Assembly (NCBI RefSeq): GCF_015461805.1
Contig: NZ_JACVZE010000003.1
Span: 248,001-312,000, forward strand
Length of the DNA stretch: 64,000 bases
Direction of reading: 5' to 3'
Source: Pseudomonas pisciculturae
Lineage (GTDB): Bacteria; Pseudomonadota; Gammaproteobacteria; Pseudomonadales; Pseudomonadaceae
The translations under genes were made by a program, and so were the position numbers. The notes under the pieces were generated by a model. It had not been told where the DNA came from. It was given only the letters and a program-made list of their open reading frames with translations, and searched no databases. Shown here piece by piece: positions 54,398-62,973 of this stretch. Each line of letters opens with the position of its first letter. Position 1 is the first letter of the stretch.

Positions 54398-54855
54398 CCC
54401 CTTGGCCACTCGCTGAACTGCTGCCCCACGCCGGCGATATGATCCTGATCGATCAAGTGCTGTCGTTCGATGAAGAGCAGATTCACACCCGCGTTACCGT
54501 CAAGCCCGGCGGCCTGTTCAACCGTCCAGACGGCAGCCTGCCAGCCTGGGTCGGCATTGAGCTGATGGCACAAAGTGTCGCGGCATATGCAGGGTGCCGC
54601 GCACGCCAGAAAGGCCAAGCCGTGGAACTGGGCTTCCTGTTGGGCACACGTAAATTCGAGTGCAATGTGGAGCACTTCCCGGCCGGCGCCGAGCTGACCA
54701 TCCACGGCCTGCGCTCGTTGGAAGACGACAACGGCATGGGTGTGTTCGAATGCCACCTCACCGGCAACGGCATCCAGGCCAGCGCGCGCTTGAACGTATT
54801 CCGACCGCCCCAGGCGGCCAACTATTTAGATGAATCGAAGGACGAAACGCCATGA
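54394..54855 (+). CDS. 3-hydroxyacyl-ACP dehydratase (hotdog, ApeI/ApeP type)
   Basis: 153 residues. LLPHAGDMILIDQVLSFD carries the conserved His (about residue 11) and WVGIELMAQSVAAYAGC the conserved Glu of FabA/FabZ-like dehydratases. It would dehydrate each beta-hydroxyacyl-ACP to the trans double bond. Since no enoyl reductase is present, the double bonds accumulate as a conjugated polyene. A second hotdog domain is fused to the AMP-ligase; the two may form a heteromer as reported for ApeI/ApeP in other bacteria. Confidence 0.9.
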   Translation: MTPWPLAELLPHAGDMILIDQVLSFDEEQIHTRVTVKPGGLFNRPDGSLPAWVGIELMAQSVAAYAGCRARQKGQAVELGFLLGTRKFECNVEHFPAGAELTIHGLRSLEDDNGMGVFECHLTGNGIQASARLNVFRPPQAANYLDESKDETP

Positions 54856-55580
54856 CTGAATCCGTACTGGTCACCGGCTCCAGCCGTGGTATCGGCCGCG
54901 CTATCGCCCTGCGCCTGGCTCAGGCCGGGCATGACATCGTGCTGCATTGCCGCAGTGGCCGTGCCGAGGCCGACGCGGTTCAGGTCGAAATCCAGGCCCT
55001 GGGCCGCCAGGCGCGGGTGCTGCAATTCGATGTGGCGGACCGTGGTGCGTGCAAGGAAATCCTGGAAGCCGACGTTGAGCAACACGGCGCCTATTACGGC
55101 GTGGTGCTCAACGCCGGCCTGACCCGCGACGGCGCGTTCCCGGCCTTGTCCGAAGACGACTGGGACGTGGTGATGCGCACCAACCTCGACGGTTTCTACA
55201 ACGTGCTGCACCCGGTGATGATGCCGATGATTCGTCGTCGCGCCGCCGGGCGTATCGTGTGCATCACGTCGGTGTCCGGTTTGATCGGCAACCGTGGCCA
55301 GGTCAACTACAGCGCCTCCAAAGCCGGTTTGATCGGCGCAGCCAAGGCGTTGGCGATCGAACTGGGCAAGCGCAAGATCACCGTCAACTGCGTCGCACCC
55401 GGCTTGATCGACACTGCGATGCTGGATGAAAACGTACCGGTGGAAGAACTGATGAAGATGATCCCCGCGCAACGCATGGGCACCCCTGAAGAGGTGGCGG
55501 GCGCGGTGAATTTCCTGATGTCGGCCGAGGCCGGTTATATCACCCGCCAGGTCTTGGCCGTGAACGGAGGCCTGTGCTGA
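54852..55580 (+). CDS. 3-ketoacyl-ACP reductase (FabG-like SDR)
   Basis: 242 residues of a classical short-chain dehydrogenase: VTGSSRGIGRA (NADPH-binding TGxxxGIG, about 8-16), NAGL near residue 85, and the catalytic tetrad with Ser in ITSVSG and Tyr153/Lys157 in NYSASKAG. It reduces the beta-keto group after each condensation. It overlaps the dehydratase by four bases and shares one base with the next ketosynthase start. Confidence 0.94.
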   Translation: MTESVLVTGSSRGIGRAIALRLAQAGHDIVLHCRSGRAEADAVQVEIQALGRQARVLQFDVADRGACKEILEADVEQHGAYYGVVLNAGLTRDGAFPALSEDDWDVVMRTNLDGFYNVLHPVMMPMIRRRAAGRIVCITSVSGLIGNRGQVNYSASKAGLIGAAKALAIELGKRKITVNCVAPGLIDTAMLDENVPVEELMKMIPAQRMGTPEEVAGAVNFLMSAEAGYITRQVLAVNGGLC

Positions 55581-56806
55581 TGAAACGCGTCGTAGTGACC
55601 GGCATGGCCGGTATGACTTCTCTGGGCGGCGATTGGGCGACCATCTCGGCCAACTTTCGCGCCAACCGCAGCGGCATCCGGCGCATGGACGAGTGGGACC
55701 GTTTTACCGAATTGAATACGCGTCTGGCCGGGCCAATTGACGATTTTGTCGTGCCCGCCCACTGGACCCGCAAGCAACTGCGCAGCATGGGCCGCGTCTC
55801 GCGCCTGGCGGTGTGGGCGGCGGAGCAGGCGTTGCAGGACGCGGGTTTGCTGGGTGACGAATCGATCAAGGACGGGCGCATGGGCGTGGCCTGTGGCTCG
55901 TCCACCGGCAGCACCGACGAGATCAAGGCGTTCGGCAATATGCTGCTGAACTCGGTGGCCGAGGGGCTTAATGCCAACTCCTACGTGCGCATGATGCCCC
56001 ACACCACGGCGGCGAATATCAGCATCTTCTTTGGCCTGACCGGGCGGCTGATCCCCACGTCCAGCGCCTGCACCAGCGGCAGCCAGGGCATCGGCTATGC
56101 CTATGAGGCAATCAAGTTCGGGCGCCTGCCGTTGATGCTCGCCGGCGGCGCCGAAGAGCTGTGCCCTACCGAAGCCATGGTGTTCGACGCGCTCTATGCC
56201 ACCAGCCTGAAAAACGATGCACCGCAGACCAGCCCACGCCCTTACGACGCCGGCCGCGATGGCCTGGTGATCGGTGAAGGCGGCGGCATGCTGGTGCTGG
56301 AAGAACTGGAACACGCCCTGGCGCGCGGTGCGCATATCCACGCCGAACTGGTGGGCTTTGGCAGCAACGCCGACGGCCAGCACACCACGCGCCCGGAGCA
56401 GAAAACCATGCGCCGTGCGATGGAGTTGGCGCTGGAAGACGCGGGCCTGGAACCCTCTGCCATCGGCTACGTCAACGGTCATGGCACCGCCACCGACCAA
56501 GGCGACATTGCCGAAACCCTGGCCACCAGCAGCCTGTTCGGCAGCCGCATGCCTATCAGCTCGCAGAAGAGCTTCCTGGGGCATACCCTGGGCGCCTGCG
56601 GGGCATTGGAATCGTGGTTCAGCATCGAAATGATGAACCGCAACCAGTATGTGCACACCTTTAACCTGGAGTCCGTCGACCCACAATGCGGCGAGCTGGA
56701 CTACCTGCAAGGTGAGTTCCGCGAGATGCACCACGACTACGTCATGAACAACAACTTTGCCTTTGGCGGCGTGAACACGTCGCTGATCTTTCGCCGCTGG
56801 TCCTGA
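55580..56806 (+). CDS. Beta-ketoacyl-ACP synthase 2 of the cluster (FabF-like)
   Basis: 408 residues. Cys164 in PTSSACTSGSQG, with histidines in NGHGTATDQGD and SFLGHTLGACGALE; the triad is complete. I chose ATG 55580, which has GGAGG nine bases upstream, over the GTG at 55574. It probably forms the elongation ketosynthase with the chain-length-factor-like protein, or primes synthesis from the aryl starter; sequence alone does not separate these. Confidence 0.94.
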   Translation: MKRVVVTGMAGMTSLGGDWATISANFRANRSGIRRMDEWDRFTELNTRLAGPIDDFVVPAHWTRKQLRSMGRVSRLAVWAAEQALQDAGLLGDESIKDGRMGVACGSSTGSTDEIKAFGNMLLNSVAEGLNANSYVRMMPHTTAANISIFFGLTGRLIPTSSACTSGSQGIGYAYEAIKFGRLPLMLAGGAEELCPTEAMVFDALYATSLKNDAPQTSPRPYDAGRDGLVIGEGGGMLVLEELEHALARGAHIHAELVGFGSNADGQHTTRPEQKTMRRAMELALEDAGLEPSAIGYVNGHGTATDQGDIAETLATSSLFGSRMPISSQKSFLGHTLGACGALESWFSIEMMNRNQYVHTFNLESVDPQCGELDYLQGEFREMHHDYVMNNNFAFGGVNTSLIFRRWS

Positions 56807-56832
56807 CTTTTAAACCGATTGGAGAATACGGA

Positions 56833-57252
56833 ATGTCTTCCTTGATACGCGCCACCCTGATCACCCTGGCCCTGTTGACCACCGCCGGCTGCACCAGCAA
56901 GCCGATCCTCAACACCCAGCACGAATTGCCGGCCAACAACCAGGTCAGCGACGAAAAGATGAAAACCATCATCGTCAACGCCCTGCAAAAGCGTAACTGG
57001 ACGGTTCAACGCCTGAGCCCGCAACTGGTACAGGCCGAGATCAACGTGCGTAACCAGTACTACGCCGCCATCGACATTCGCTACACCCGCAATAGCTACG
57101 CCATCACCTACCGCGACAGCCGCGACCTGGGCTACAAGGACGGCAAGATCCACCGCAACTACAACCGCTGGGTGAGCATGCTGGACCGCGACATCATGGC
57201 GGCGTTGCGTAGCAATGGTGTGAATGTGTCGGATACTTCGCCGCAGAACTGA
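56833..57252 (+). CDS. Small lipoprotein ending the cluster
   Basis: 139 residues with a lipoprotein signal peptide (LITLALLTTAGCTSKP; lipobox TAGC, Cys at about residue 19). The mature region (KTIIVNALQKRNWTVQRL...) is a compact alpha/beta domain unknown to me; similar small lipoproteins occur near aryl-polyene clusters. It lies 26 bp after the last ketosynthase with GGAGAA upstream, so it is probably cotranscribed; terminator-like hairpins follow. Confidence 0.78.
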   Translation: MSSLIRATLITLALLTTAGCTSKPILNTQHELPANNQVSDEKMKTIIVNALQKRNWTVQRLSPQLVQAEINVRNQYYAAIDIRYTRNSYAITYRDSRDLGYKDGKIHRNYNRWVSMLDRDIMAALRSNGVNVSDTSPQN

Positions 57253-57281
57253 AATCTGCGCTATCAGGTTTCGCAAAATCT

Positions 57282-57309
57282 GTGGCGAGGGAGCTTGCGC
57301 CCTCGCCAC
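57282..57309. repeat. Single REP-like hairpin after the cluster
   Basis: GTGGCGAGGG (57282-57291), loop AGCTTGCG, CCCTCGCCAC (57300-57309). A perfect 10-bp stem resembling one REP arm (GAGGGAGCTTGCGCCCTC), 30 bp after the last cluster gene. Confidence 0.75.
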
Positions 57310-57342
57310 GCAAAGCGATTTGTGGCTCTTCAGAAACGACAA

Positions 57343-57365
57343 AGGGCGCCTTTCGGCGCCCTCTT
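57343..57365. terminator. Terminator-like hairpin downstream of the cluster
   Basis: AGGGCGCC (57343-57350), loop TTTC, GGCGCCCT (57355-57362), followed by CTTC on plus and by TTTGTCGTTTC on minus. It can end the cluster transcript, and on the minus strand would terminate any RNA starting near 57480. Between it and the repeat at 57512 there is no recognisable gene. Confidence 0.65.
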
Positions 57366-57511
57366 CACAAACAGGCTGGCTTGTCATCGCCGCTTCCTGC
57401 CTGGCTCTGCGATGGCTGGTTACCCAGGATCCTCAGAGTCTCACAAGCCCCTTTCGGGAGCGTGGGCAGTATGCCTGAAGTCACCCCAACCGGAAAACAC
57501 CGAAGATCAAA

Positions 57512-57610
57512 TGTGGGAGCTGTCGAGCTTTAGCGAGGCTGCGAAGGCGGCGGCATGACTGGCAGATGTGTGGGCTGACCCACCGCTATCGGGGGCAAGC
57601 CCCCTCCCAC
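57512..57610. repeat. Hybrid REPIN-like element
   Basis: Left half TGTGGGAGCTGTCGAGCTTT... and right half ending ATCGGGGGCAAGCCCCCTCC are from two different REP subtypes; only the outer GTGGGAG/CTCCCAC ends match. It looks like a recombinant or decayed REP pair. Adjacent to the LysR gene end. Confidence 0.7.
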
Positions 57611-57615
57611 CTATT

Positions 57616-58509
57616 TCACTGAGCAGACTTGCGTGTCAACAGCTCTACAAACGCCTGCGCCATCGGCGTTTGCGCGCCTTTACGTTGCACCAGCCACACC
57701 GACGTCACCGCCTCCGGGTCCAACAAGGTGCGATAGACCACGCCATCAATCCGTATGCGCTGGTAAGACGCCGGCAGCACCGACACCCCCAGCCCCGCCG
57801 CCACCAAGCCGATAATGGTCATCGCCTCCCCCGCCTCTTGCGCAAAGTGCGGACTGAAGCCGGCGTCACGGCACAGGCTGAGCAACTGCGCGTAGAGACC
57901 GCTGCCGTAGCTACGTGGGAAAAATACAAACGGCTCCTCGGCCAACTGCGCCAGGTGCAGGCCGCGCTCGCTGCCTTGTACCAAGGGGTGCCCTGCGCTC
58001 AACACCGCTACCAGCGGTTCGCGCATCAGCTCGACAACACTCAGGGAATCCGGCAACGGCAAGGGCCGCATCAAGCCAACCTGGATCGACTCATCCACCA
58101 ATGACTCGGCCACTTCGGTGCTGCTCATTTCCTGCAGGTTCAGGTGAACGGCCGGGAATGCCTGGCGAAACGCAAAGATCGCCTGCGGAATGCTGGCGTT
58201 GAACGGTGCCGAAGACGTGAAACCGATCTTCAATTCACCCAGCTCGCCCAGTTGCGCACGCCGCGCTACATCCGCCGCCTTATCCACTTGGGCCAGCACC
58301 AGTCGCGCTTCATGCAGGAACAAACGCCCCGCCTCGCTCAGCTCGACCCGACGATTGGTACGTTCAAACAAACGCGCCCCCACCTCTTGCTCCAGGGCCT
58401 GGATCTGCTGGCTCAACGGCGGCTGCGAGATGCCCAGCACCTGCGCGGCTCGGCCAAAATGCAACTCTTCGGCGACGGCGATGAAGTACCGCAAGTGACG
58501 CAATTCCAT
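57616..58509 (-). CDS. LysR-family transcriptional regulator
   Basis: 297 residues. N-terminal winged helix-turn-helix MELRHLRYFIAVAEELHFGR...LGISQPPLSQQIQALE (about 1-60) and a LysR substrate-binding domain (from about 90). It is divergent from the MFS exporter gene with a 124-bp gap, the classic arrangement for a regulator controlling its neighbour. The effector is not predictable. The start ATG is at 58509; the C-terminal end lies six bases from a hybrid REP element. Confidence 0.93.
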   Translation of the reverse strand: MELRHLRYFIAVAEELHFGRAAQVLGISQPPLSQQIQALEQEVGARLFERTNRRVELSEAGRLFLHEARLVLAQVDKAADVARRAQLGELGELKIGFTSSAPFNASIPQAIFAFRQAFPAVHLNLQEMSSTEVAESLVDESIQVGLMRPLPLPDSLSVVELMREPLVAVLSAGHPLVQGSERGLHLAQLAEEPFVFFPRSYGSGLYAQLLSLCRDAGFSPHFAQEAGEAMTIIGLVAAGLGVSVLPASYQRIRIDGVVYRTLLDPEAVTSVWLVQRKGAQTPMAQAFVELLTRKSAQ

Positions 58510-58633
58510 GCAAACCTCATTAGGTCGTAAAAGCTCTCAAACAGGTCGAACAATATATTGGAAAGAATCATTAGCCAGCTATATTCTTTTTTACATGGCC
58601 GGTCCTGGCACGCTCTCCCTCCCCGAGGTTCAC

Positions 58634-59902
58634 GTGAAATCTGCTGTCGCTCCACTCGCTCAAGAAGTCCCGCCCACTGCCCTGGATGAGGTGGTGGCGC
58701 AGCTCAATGACGCCTACATCGAAAAAGGCACGCCGATGTTCATGCGCACGGTGCTGGCGCTGTTCTCCGGTGGTTTCGCGACATTTGCCTTGCTGTATTG
58801 CGTGCAGCCGATGATGCCGGCGCTATCACATGAGTTTTCGATCAATGCGGCGCAGAGCAGCCTGATTTTGTCGGTCTCAACCGCGATGCTGGCGTTAGGT
58901 TTGCTGATCACCGGGCCGATTTCCGACCGTTTGGGACGCAAGCCGGTCATGGTTTCAGCCCTGTTCTGCGCCGCACTGGCGACCATCGCGAGTGGCTTGA
59001 TGCCGACGTGGGAAGGGATTCTGCTGATGCGCGCGTTGGTGGGCTTGTCATTGAGCGGCCTGGCCGCCGTAGCGATGACCTACCTGAGCGAAGAAATCCA
59101 CCCGCAACACATCGGCCTGGCCATGGGCTTGTACATCGGTGGCAACGCGATTGGCGGCATGAGCGGGCGCTTGATCATGGGCGTGCTGATCGACTTCGTC
59201 AGTTGGCACACCGCCACATTGATCATCGGCGCCCTGGCGCTCATCGCCGCCACGGTGTTCTGGAAAATCCTCCCCGAATCGCGCAACTTCCGCGCCAGCA
59301 GCCTTAAGCCACGCAGCCTGGTGGATGGCTTTGTCATGCACTTCAAGGACGCAGGCCTGCCGTGGCTGTTCCTCGAAGCGTTCCTGCTGATGGGCGCGTT
59401 TGTGACGATGTTCAACTACATCGGTTACCGCTTGCTGGCCGCCCCCTACGACCTCAGCCAAGCGGTCGTCGGCCTGCTGTCGCTGGTGTACCTCTCGGGC
59501 ATCTACAGCTCGGCAAAAATCGGCTCCCTGGCCGACCGCCTCGGCCGCCGCCGCGTGCTGTGGGCCACCATCGTATTGATGCTCGCCGGCATGTGCCTGA
59601 CCCTGTTCAGCCCGCTGTGGCTGGTGGTGCCAGGCATGCTGATCTTCACCTTCGGTTTCTTTGGCGCCCACTCGGTGGCCAGCAGTTGGATCGGCCGCCG
59701 TGCGGTGAAAGCCAAGGGGCAGGCGTCGTCGTTGTACCTGTTCTGCTACTACGCAGGGTCGAGTGTTGCCGGTACAGCGGGCGGGTTCTTTTGGCATTTT
59801 GCCGGGTGGAACGGGATCGGCGCCTTCATCGTCGCGCTGTTGATTGGTGCGTTGCTAGTGGCGTTGAGGTTGGCGAAGTTGCCACCGCTCGTCCGCGGCT
59901 GA
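58634..59902 (+). CDS. MFS transporter, YnfM-like
   Basis: 422 residues and 12 transmembrane segments. Motif A between TM2 and TM3 reads GPISDRLGRKPVM; other conserved stretches such as LIMGVLIDFVSWHTATLI, FNYIGYRLLAAPYDLSQAVV and GAHSVASSWIGRRA match E. coli YnfM (arabinose-type exporter family), as I recall it. I chose GTG 58634 (GAGG five bases upstream); an upstream in-frame ATG at 58595 is possible but runs into the regulator's promoter region. Its 3' end overlaps a convergent gene by 154 bp. The substrate is unknown. Confidence 0.88.
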   Translation: MKSAVAPLAQEVPPTALDEVVAQLNDAYIEKGTPMFMRTVLALFSGGFATFALLYCVQPMMPALSHEFSINAAQSSLILSVSTAMLALGLLITGPISDRLGRKPVMVSALFCAALATIASGLMPTWEGILLMRALVGLSLSGLAAVAMTYLSEEIHPQHIGLAMGLYIGGNAIGGMSGRLIMGVLIDFVSWHTATLIIGALALIAATVFWKILPESRNFRASSLKPRSLVDGFVMHFKDAGLPWLFLEAFLLMGAFVTMFNYIGYRLLAAPYDLSQAVVGLLSLVYLSGIYSSAKIGSLADRLGRRRVLWATIVLMLAGMCLTLFSPLWLVVPGMLIFTFGFFGAHSVASSWIGRRAVKAKGQASSLYLFCYYAGSSVAGTAGGFFWHFAGWNGIGAFIVALLIGALLVALRLAKLPPLVRG

Positions 59903-60438
59903 GGCTCTGTCGTTTCCAAGCCATGGGCCTTGAACGACATCCTCGCCATCACCCGCTTGCCGCGTCGTTCATGCAGTACCACCGCGCCGATGTGCAGGAT
60001 CAGCATCAGCAGCAACATCGCACACGAGAGCACATGCACCTGGGTGTACCAGGCGATGGTTGCCGGGGTGCTTTGGAACGGTGGGATAGAGAATAAATCA
60101 AACACATTGATCGGCCGGTCCATCATCAGCACGCCCGTCACCAGTACCACCGCCAACACCAGGTACATGGCCTTGTGGACCAATAACGCCATGTACTCCT
60201 GCAACGAACGCTGGGTGGAAAAATCCAGCCCGTGAGAGAACGAGTAATACAGCCGCAGCACAAAGATCGGGATATATACCGTGGTCAACGACACATTGAA
60301 GAATCCGACCCAATCCTTGATCGGCGCGGAAACGGTAAACACGGCCACGTAAAAACCCGACAACAACGACCACATGATGATGACGGCAGAAACCCAATGC
60401 AGCAGCTTCTGTTTCATCGAATACCCGGTAGCTCTCAT
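59749..60438 (-). CDS. Cytochrome b561-family membrane protein
   Basis: 229 residues. The first 180 have four transmembrane helices with histidines expected for haem b ligation (KLLHWVSAVIIMW, LLVHKAMYLVLAVVLVTGVLM, YTQVHVLSCAMLL, LILHIGAVVLHE), as in CybB-like quinol:acceptor cytochromes. The C-terminal 50 or so residues (GGNFANLNATSNAPINSATM) are coded antisense to the end of the MFS gene and have no family counterpart, suggesting readthrough after loss of the original stop. Start ATG 60438 without a strong ribosome binding site. The partner is not visible. Confidence 0.8.
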   Translation of the reverse strand: MRATGYSMKQKLLHWVSAVIIMWSLLSGFYVAVFTVSAPIKDWVGFFNVSLTTVYIPIFVLRLYYSFSHGLDFSTQRSLQEYMALLVHKAMYLVLAVVLVTGVLMMDRPINVFDLFSIPPFQSTPATIAWYTQVHVLSCAMLLLMLILHIGAVVLHERRGKRVMARMSFKAHGLETTEPQPRTSGGNFANLNATSNAPINSATMKAPIPFHPAKCQKNPPAVPATLDPA

Positions 60439-60584
60439 TTTACTAACACCACTCAGTGAATTTGCGGCGGATTTTTGACGAAGCAGCTCCCCATAGCCGT
60501 AGGGAAAATCTTAAAGTCAGCCAAAAAACACCGCATGGGCGTCAACCGAGCCAGTCAATATGCCGTTGGTCGCCTCAGACAGGG

Positions 60585-61031
60585 CTAGAGCACGACACGC
60601 GCCTCCAATAGTGAATTTCGCTTTTCCAGAGTCAGCTGCTGCAAGGCAATGCCGTCGCGCTCCAGCTCGGCGAGCCAGTTCAGCAATACGTGCGCCTGCG
60701 CGATGATGGTCAGGCGCACTTGATCGTTATCAACCTCCATCTCCTGCAATTGCAGACCGGCCGCGACCGCACGCTCACTGATGCGTGCCGGCAAGGGTCT
60801 CGCGCTGATCGTCTCAGACCGCACGGGCTGAGCACTTTGCACCCGGATCGAAAGGGCCAACTGATGCTGATAATGGCGCTCGGCATTGGCTAGCCGTTGC
60901 TGTGTGGGCTGCCACAGCAGTGAGTAGAACAGCCCGCCGAGCACCAACAGCACCGCGCCCGTCAGCAAGCAACGCTCGCGCAACGAAAGGCCTTTCCAGG
61001 TGTTCAGGGTTGACTCAATCCGCCGACTCAT
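60585..61031 (-). CDS. gspM: Type II secretion system protein M (GspM)
   Basis: A 148-residue bitopic inner-membrane protein; one transmembrane helix (LLTGAVLLVLGGLFYSLLW, about 23-41) and a short periplasmic ferredoxin-like domain (SERAVAAGLQLQEMEVD...). It partners GspL in the T2SS platform. It overlaps gspL by four bases and is the last gsp gene of the operon here; the next minus-strand gene is the cytochrome, 146 bp downstream. No gspN is seen. Confidence 0.88.
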   Translation of the reverse strand: MSRRIESTLNTWKGLSLRERCLLTGAVLLVLGGLFYSLLWQPTQQRLANAERHYQHQLALSIRVQSAQPVRSETISARPLPARISERAVAAGLQLQEMEVDNDQVRLTIIAQAHVLLNWLAELERDGIALQQLTLEKRNSLLEARVVL

Positions 61032-62128
61032 CGCGGCTCCTCCAACATCAATACCGCTTGAACCCGATTTCCGTCCTTGCTGCTATTGCCGATACGCACT
61101 GGCATCCCATTTTGCTGACCACGTTCGCGCAGTTGCTCCAGCTCATTGAAACTGGCGGTAGTCAGTTGCACCTTCCAGCCATCGCCTGCACGAAAATCTA
61201 TGCGCTGCACGTCGACATCCCCCCCACCGATCACCTGTTCGGTCAGGCGGACCAACCGCGCAAGCGCAGTGGCTGAAGGCATCGCCGCTTGCCTGTGCAA
61301 GGCATCGAGCTGTGCGGAGAGGTCGATGACACGGGTTTGCTGTGGGTACAGCGCTTGAAAACGCTGCAAGCTTTGCGCATATAGCTGGTGCGCCTGCCCT
61401 TCGAGCGTTTGAATACGCACAAGCTTGAACCCCCAGTCCAGCGTAAACAGCAAGGCGACCGCGAGGACGAGACTTGCCCAGGGCCAGGCACGCCGGGGTC
61501 TGGCGAACTCACCCTGCAGGAGGTCGATCGATTGGCCGTGGCCGTTCCACAGTGCTTGTTCAATCAGCGCCAGGCTGTCGGTTTCGTCCAGCCATTGCAG
61601 CGGCTCAGCGAGCAAGGGTTCAAGTGCCTTAAGCCCCTGGGATGAAAGCGCCAGATGCAGGTCGCCGCCCACCACGCGTCGGTCATACCAGTCGACGGCA
61701 GCGAGGGTGCCATTGGGCAACACATTGGCGTCCACCTGAACGCTACTGACTTCAATACCCAGTGCCGCCAACAATTGCAGCAATGCCCGCAAACGCGCTT
61801 TGTGCGTGACGAGCACCGGATAACGACCCTGCCGATCACGGCGCCCGGCACACACATGCACCACCTCCAGGTCTTCACCCAATTGCTCTTCAATGGCAAA
61901 AGCGATTGCCTGGGCGTCCGGTCGTCGTTTTGACGGCCAGGGTTCAGAGCGCACAAAACTGCACATTTCCATGGGCAGCAACACATCAACAGGCTGCGCC
62001 CCCAGGCTTTGCGCAGCTTCTACCAGCAGCATCCGTTGATTGTCGCCTGCGGCCCGCCACAGGCAGCACGGCCACTGGCCTGAGGGCGCAGCCAAGCCTT
62101 CGGCGCTCAAATGCAGCCAGGTTTTCAT
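61028..62128 (-). CDS. gspL: Type II secretion system protein L (GspL)
   Basis: 366 residues: cytoplasmic actin-like domain (about 1-200) that binds the GspE ATPase, one transmembrane helix (ASLVLAVALLFTLDWGFKLV, about 215-235), periplasmic domain with coiled coil (RIQTLEGQAHQLYAQSLQRF). Slightly shorter than XcpY. Overlaps gspK and gspM by four bases on either side, as usual in gsp operons. Confidence 0.92.
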   Translation of the reverse strand: MKTWLHLSAEGLAAPSGQWPCCLWRAAGDNQRMLLVEAAQSLGAQPVDVLLPMEMCSFVRSEPWPSKRRPDAQAIAFAIEEQLGEDLEVVHVCAGRRDRQGRYPVLVTHKARLRALLQLLAALGIEVSSVQVDANVLPNGTLAAVDWYDRRVVGGDLHLALSSQGLKALEPLLAEPLQWLDETDSLALIEQALWNGHGQSIDLLQGEFARPRRAWPWASLVLAVALLFTLDWGFKLVRIQTLEGQAHQLYAQSLQRFQALYPQQTRVIDLSAQLDALHRQAAMPSATALARLVRLTEQVIGGGDVDVQRIDFRAGDGWKVQLTTASFNELEQLRERGQQNGMPVRIGNSSKDGNRVQAVLMLEEPR

Positions 62129-62973
62129 AAAGCGCTCTCACTCGAAATCGGAGGAAGGAAACGTCGCTGCACCACACGCCAGCGCCCGGTTTTAAGCTCA
62201 CGTTCAACCTCGCTGACCAAACGTAAGCGGCCGGTGCCCAAGCTCGCCTCGACACTCACGCGAAACCAGCGGCTGCCGAGGCCCAGGCCCTGGCTGTTGA
62301 GCCCCAGCCCGGCAATCAGCGGGTCATGGGTAAACGCCTGGACGCTGGTGTAACCCGCTTCAGGGCGTTGGGCCACCAACGCTTGGGCGGTCGCCATCGA
62401 TACACCCTCAAGCGTCGCCAACACCTGCGCGGGTGCGGTATTGATGTTCAATGCGGCGTCCCTGGGCAACGTTGCCACCCAAGGCTCCAGCCTGCGCAAG
62501 AACTCGCCATCGATACCCGGCAGCAAGCGCAACTGACTCAGCTCCTTTACCGCGCCGGTGGCCGGCAGATCCAACGGCCCCAACCCCAGGGAGCCAAGCA
62601 GGAGCGACCAGCGCTGGCGCACCACCGCGTCCGCTTGCCCTTCGCCCAACAGCGCGTTGATGTTGAAGCGGCCGCTGAGGTCTTCGATGTGCAGACTGAT
62701 CTGCGCGCCGTCGGTCGCGAAAGGCCAGCGGACATGCGCCCACTGTTGGGCCAGGTGTACCCGCTGCCGTTCATCCTCCATGGCCTCCAGCGTTAATGTC
62801 GCCCAGGCTTCTGCCGACAGCGCCAATTGCCGAAGCTGCATCTGGTGCAACTGGCGTGCAGTGCCTTGCAGCATCAACTGATGGCTACGCAGCATGCCCG
62901 CCGTCAGTAACAAAGCCAGGCTCATGACCAGCAACACACTCAGCAGCGCGACACCGCGCTGGCGCCGTTTCAT
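62125..62973 (-). CDS. gspK: Type II secretion minor pseudopilin GspK
   Basis: 282 residues from ATG 62973, which overlaps the gspJ stop (ATGA). The prepilin leader MKRRQRG is followed by VALLSVLLVMSLALLLT; as in other GspK proteins the Glu at +5 of mature pseudopilins is absent. The large alpha domain follows (FNINALLGEGQ, ALNINTAPAQVLATLEGV, a helix-hairpin-helix-like stretch). GspK caps the pseudopilus tip. About 50 residues shorter than P. aeruginosa XcpX. Confidence 0.92.
   Translation of the reverse strand: MKRRQRGVALLSVLLVMSLALLLTAGMLRSHQLMLQGTARQLHQMQLRQLALSAEAWATLTLEAMEDERQRVHLAQQWAHVRWPFATDGAQISLHIEDLSGRFNINALLGEGQADAVVRQRWSLLLGSLGLGPLDLPATGAVKELSQLRLLPGIDGEFLRRLEPWVATLPRDAALNINTAPAQVLATLEGVSMATAQALVAQRPEAGYTSVQAFTHDPLIAGLGLNSQGLGLGSRWFRVSVEASLGTGRLRLVSEVERELKTGRWRVVQRRFLPPISSESAL

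Noticed and set aside
57282..57309. Riboswitch-like structure after the pigment cluster
   Set aside because: It is a simple REP-like hairpin, downstream rather than upstream of a gene.
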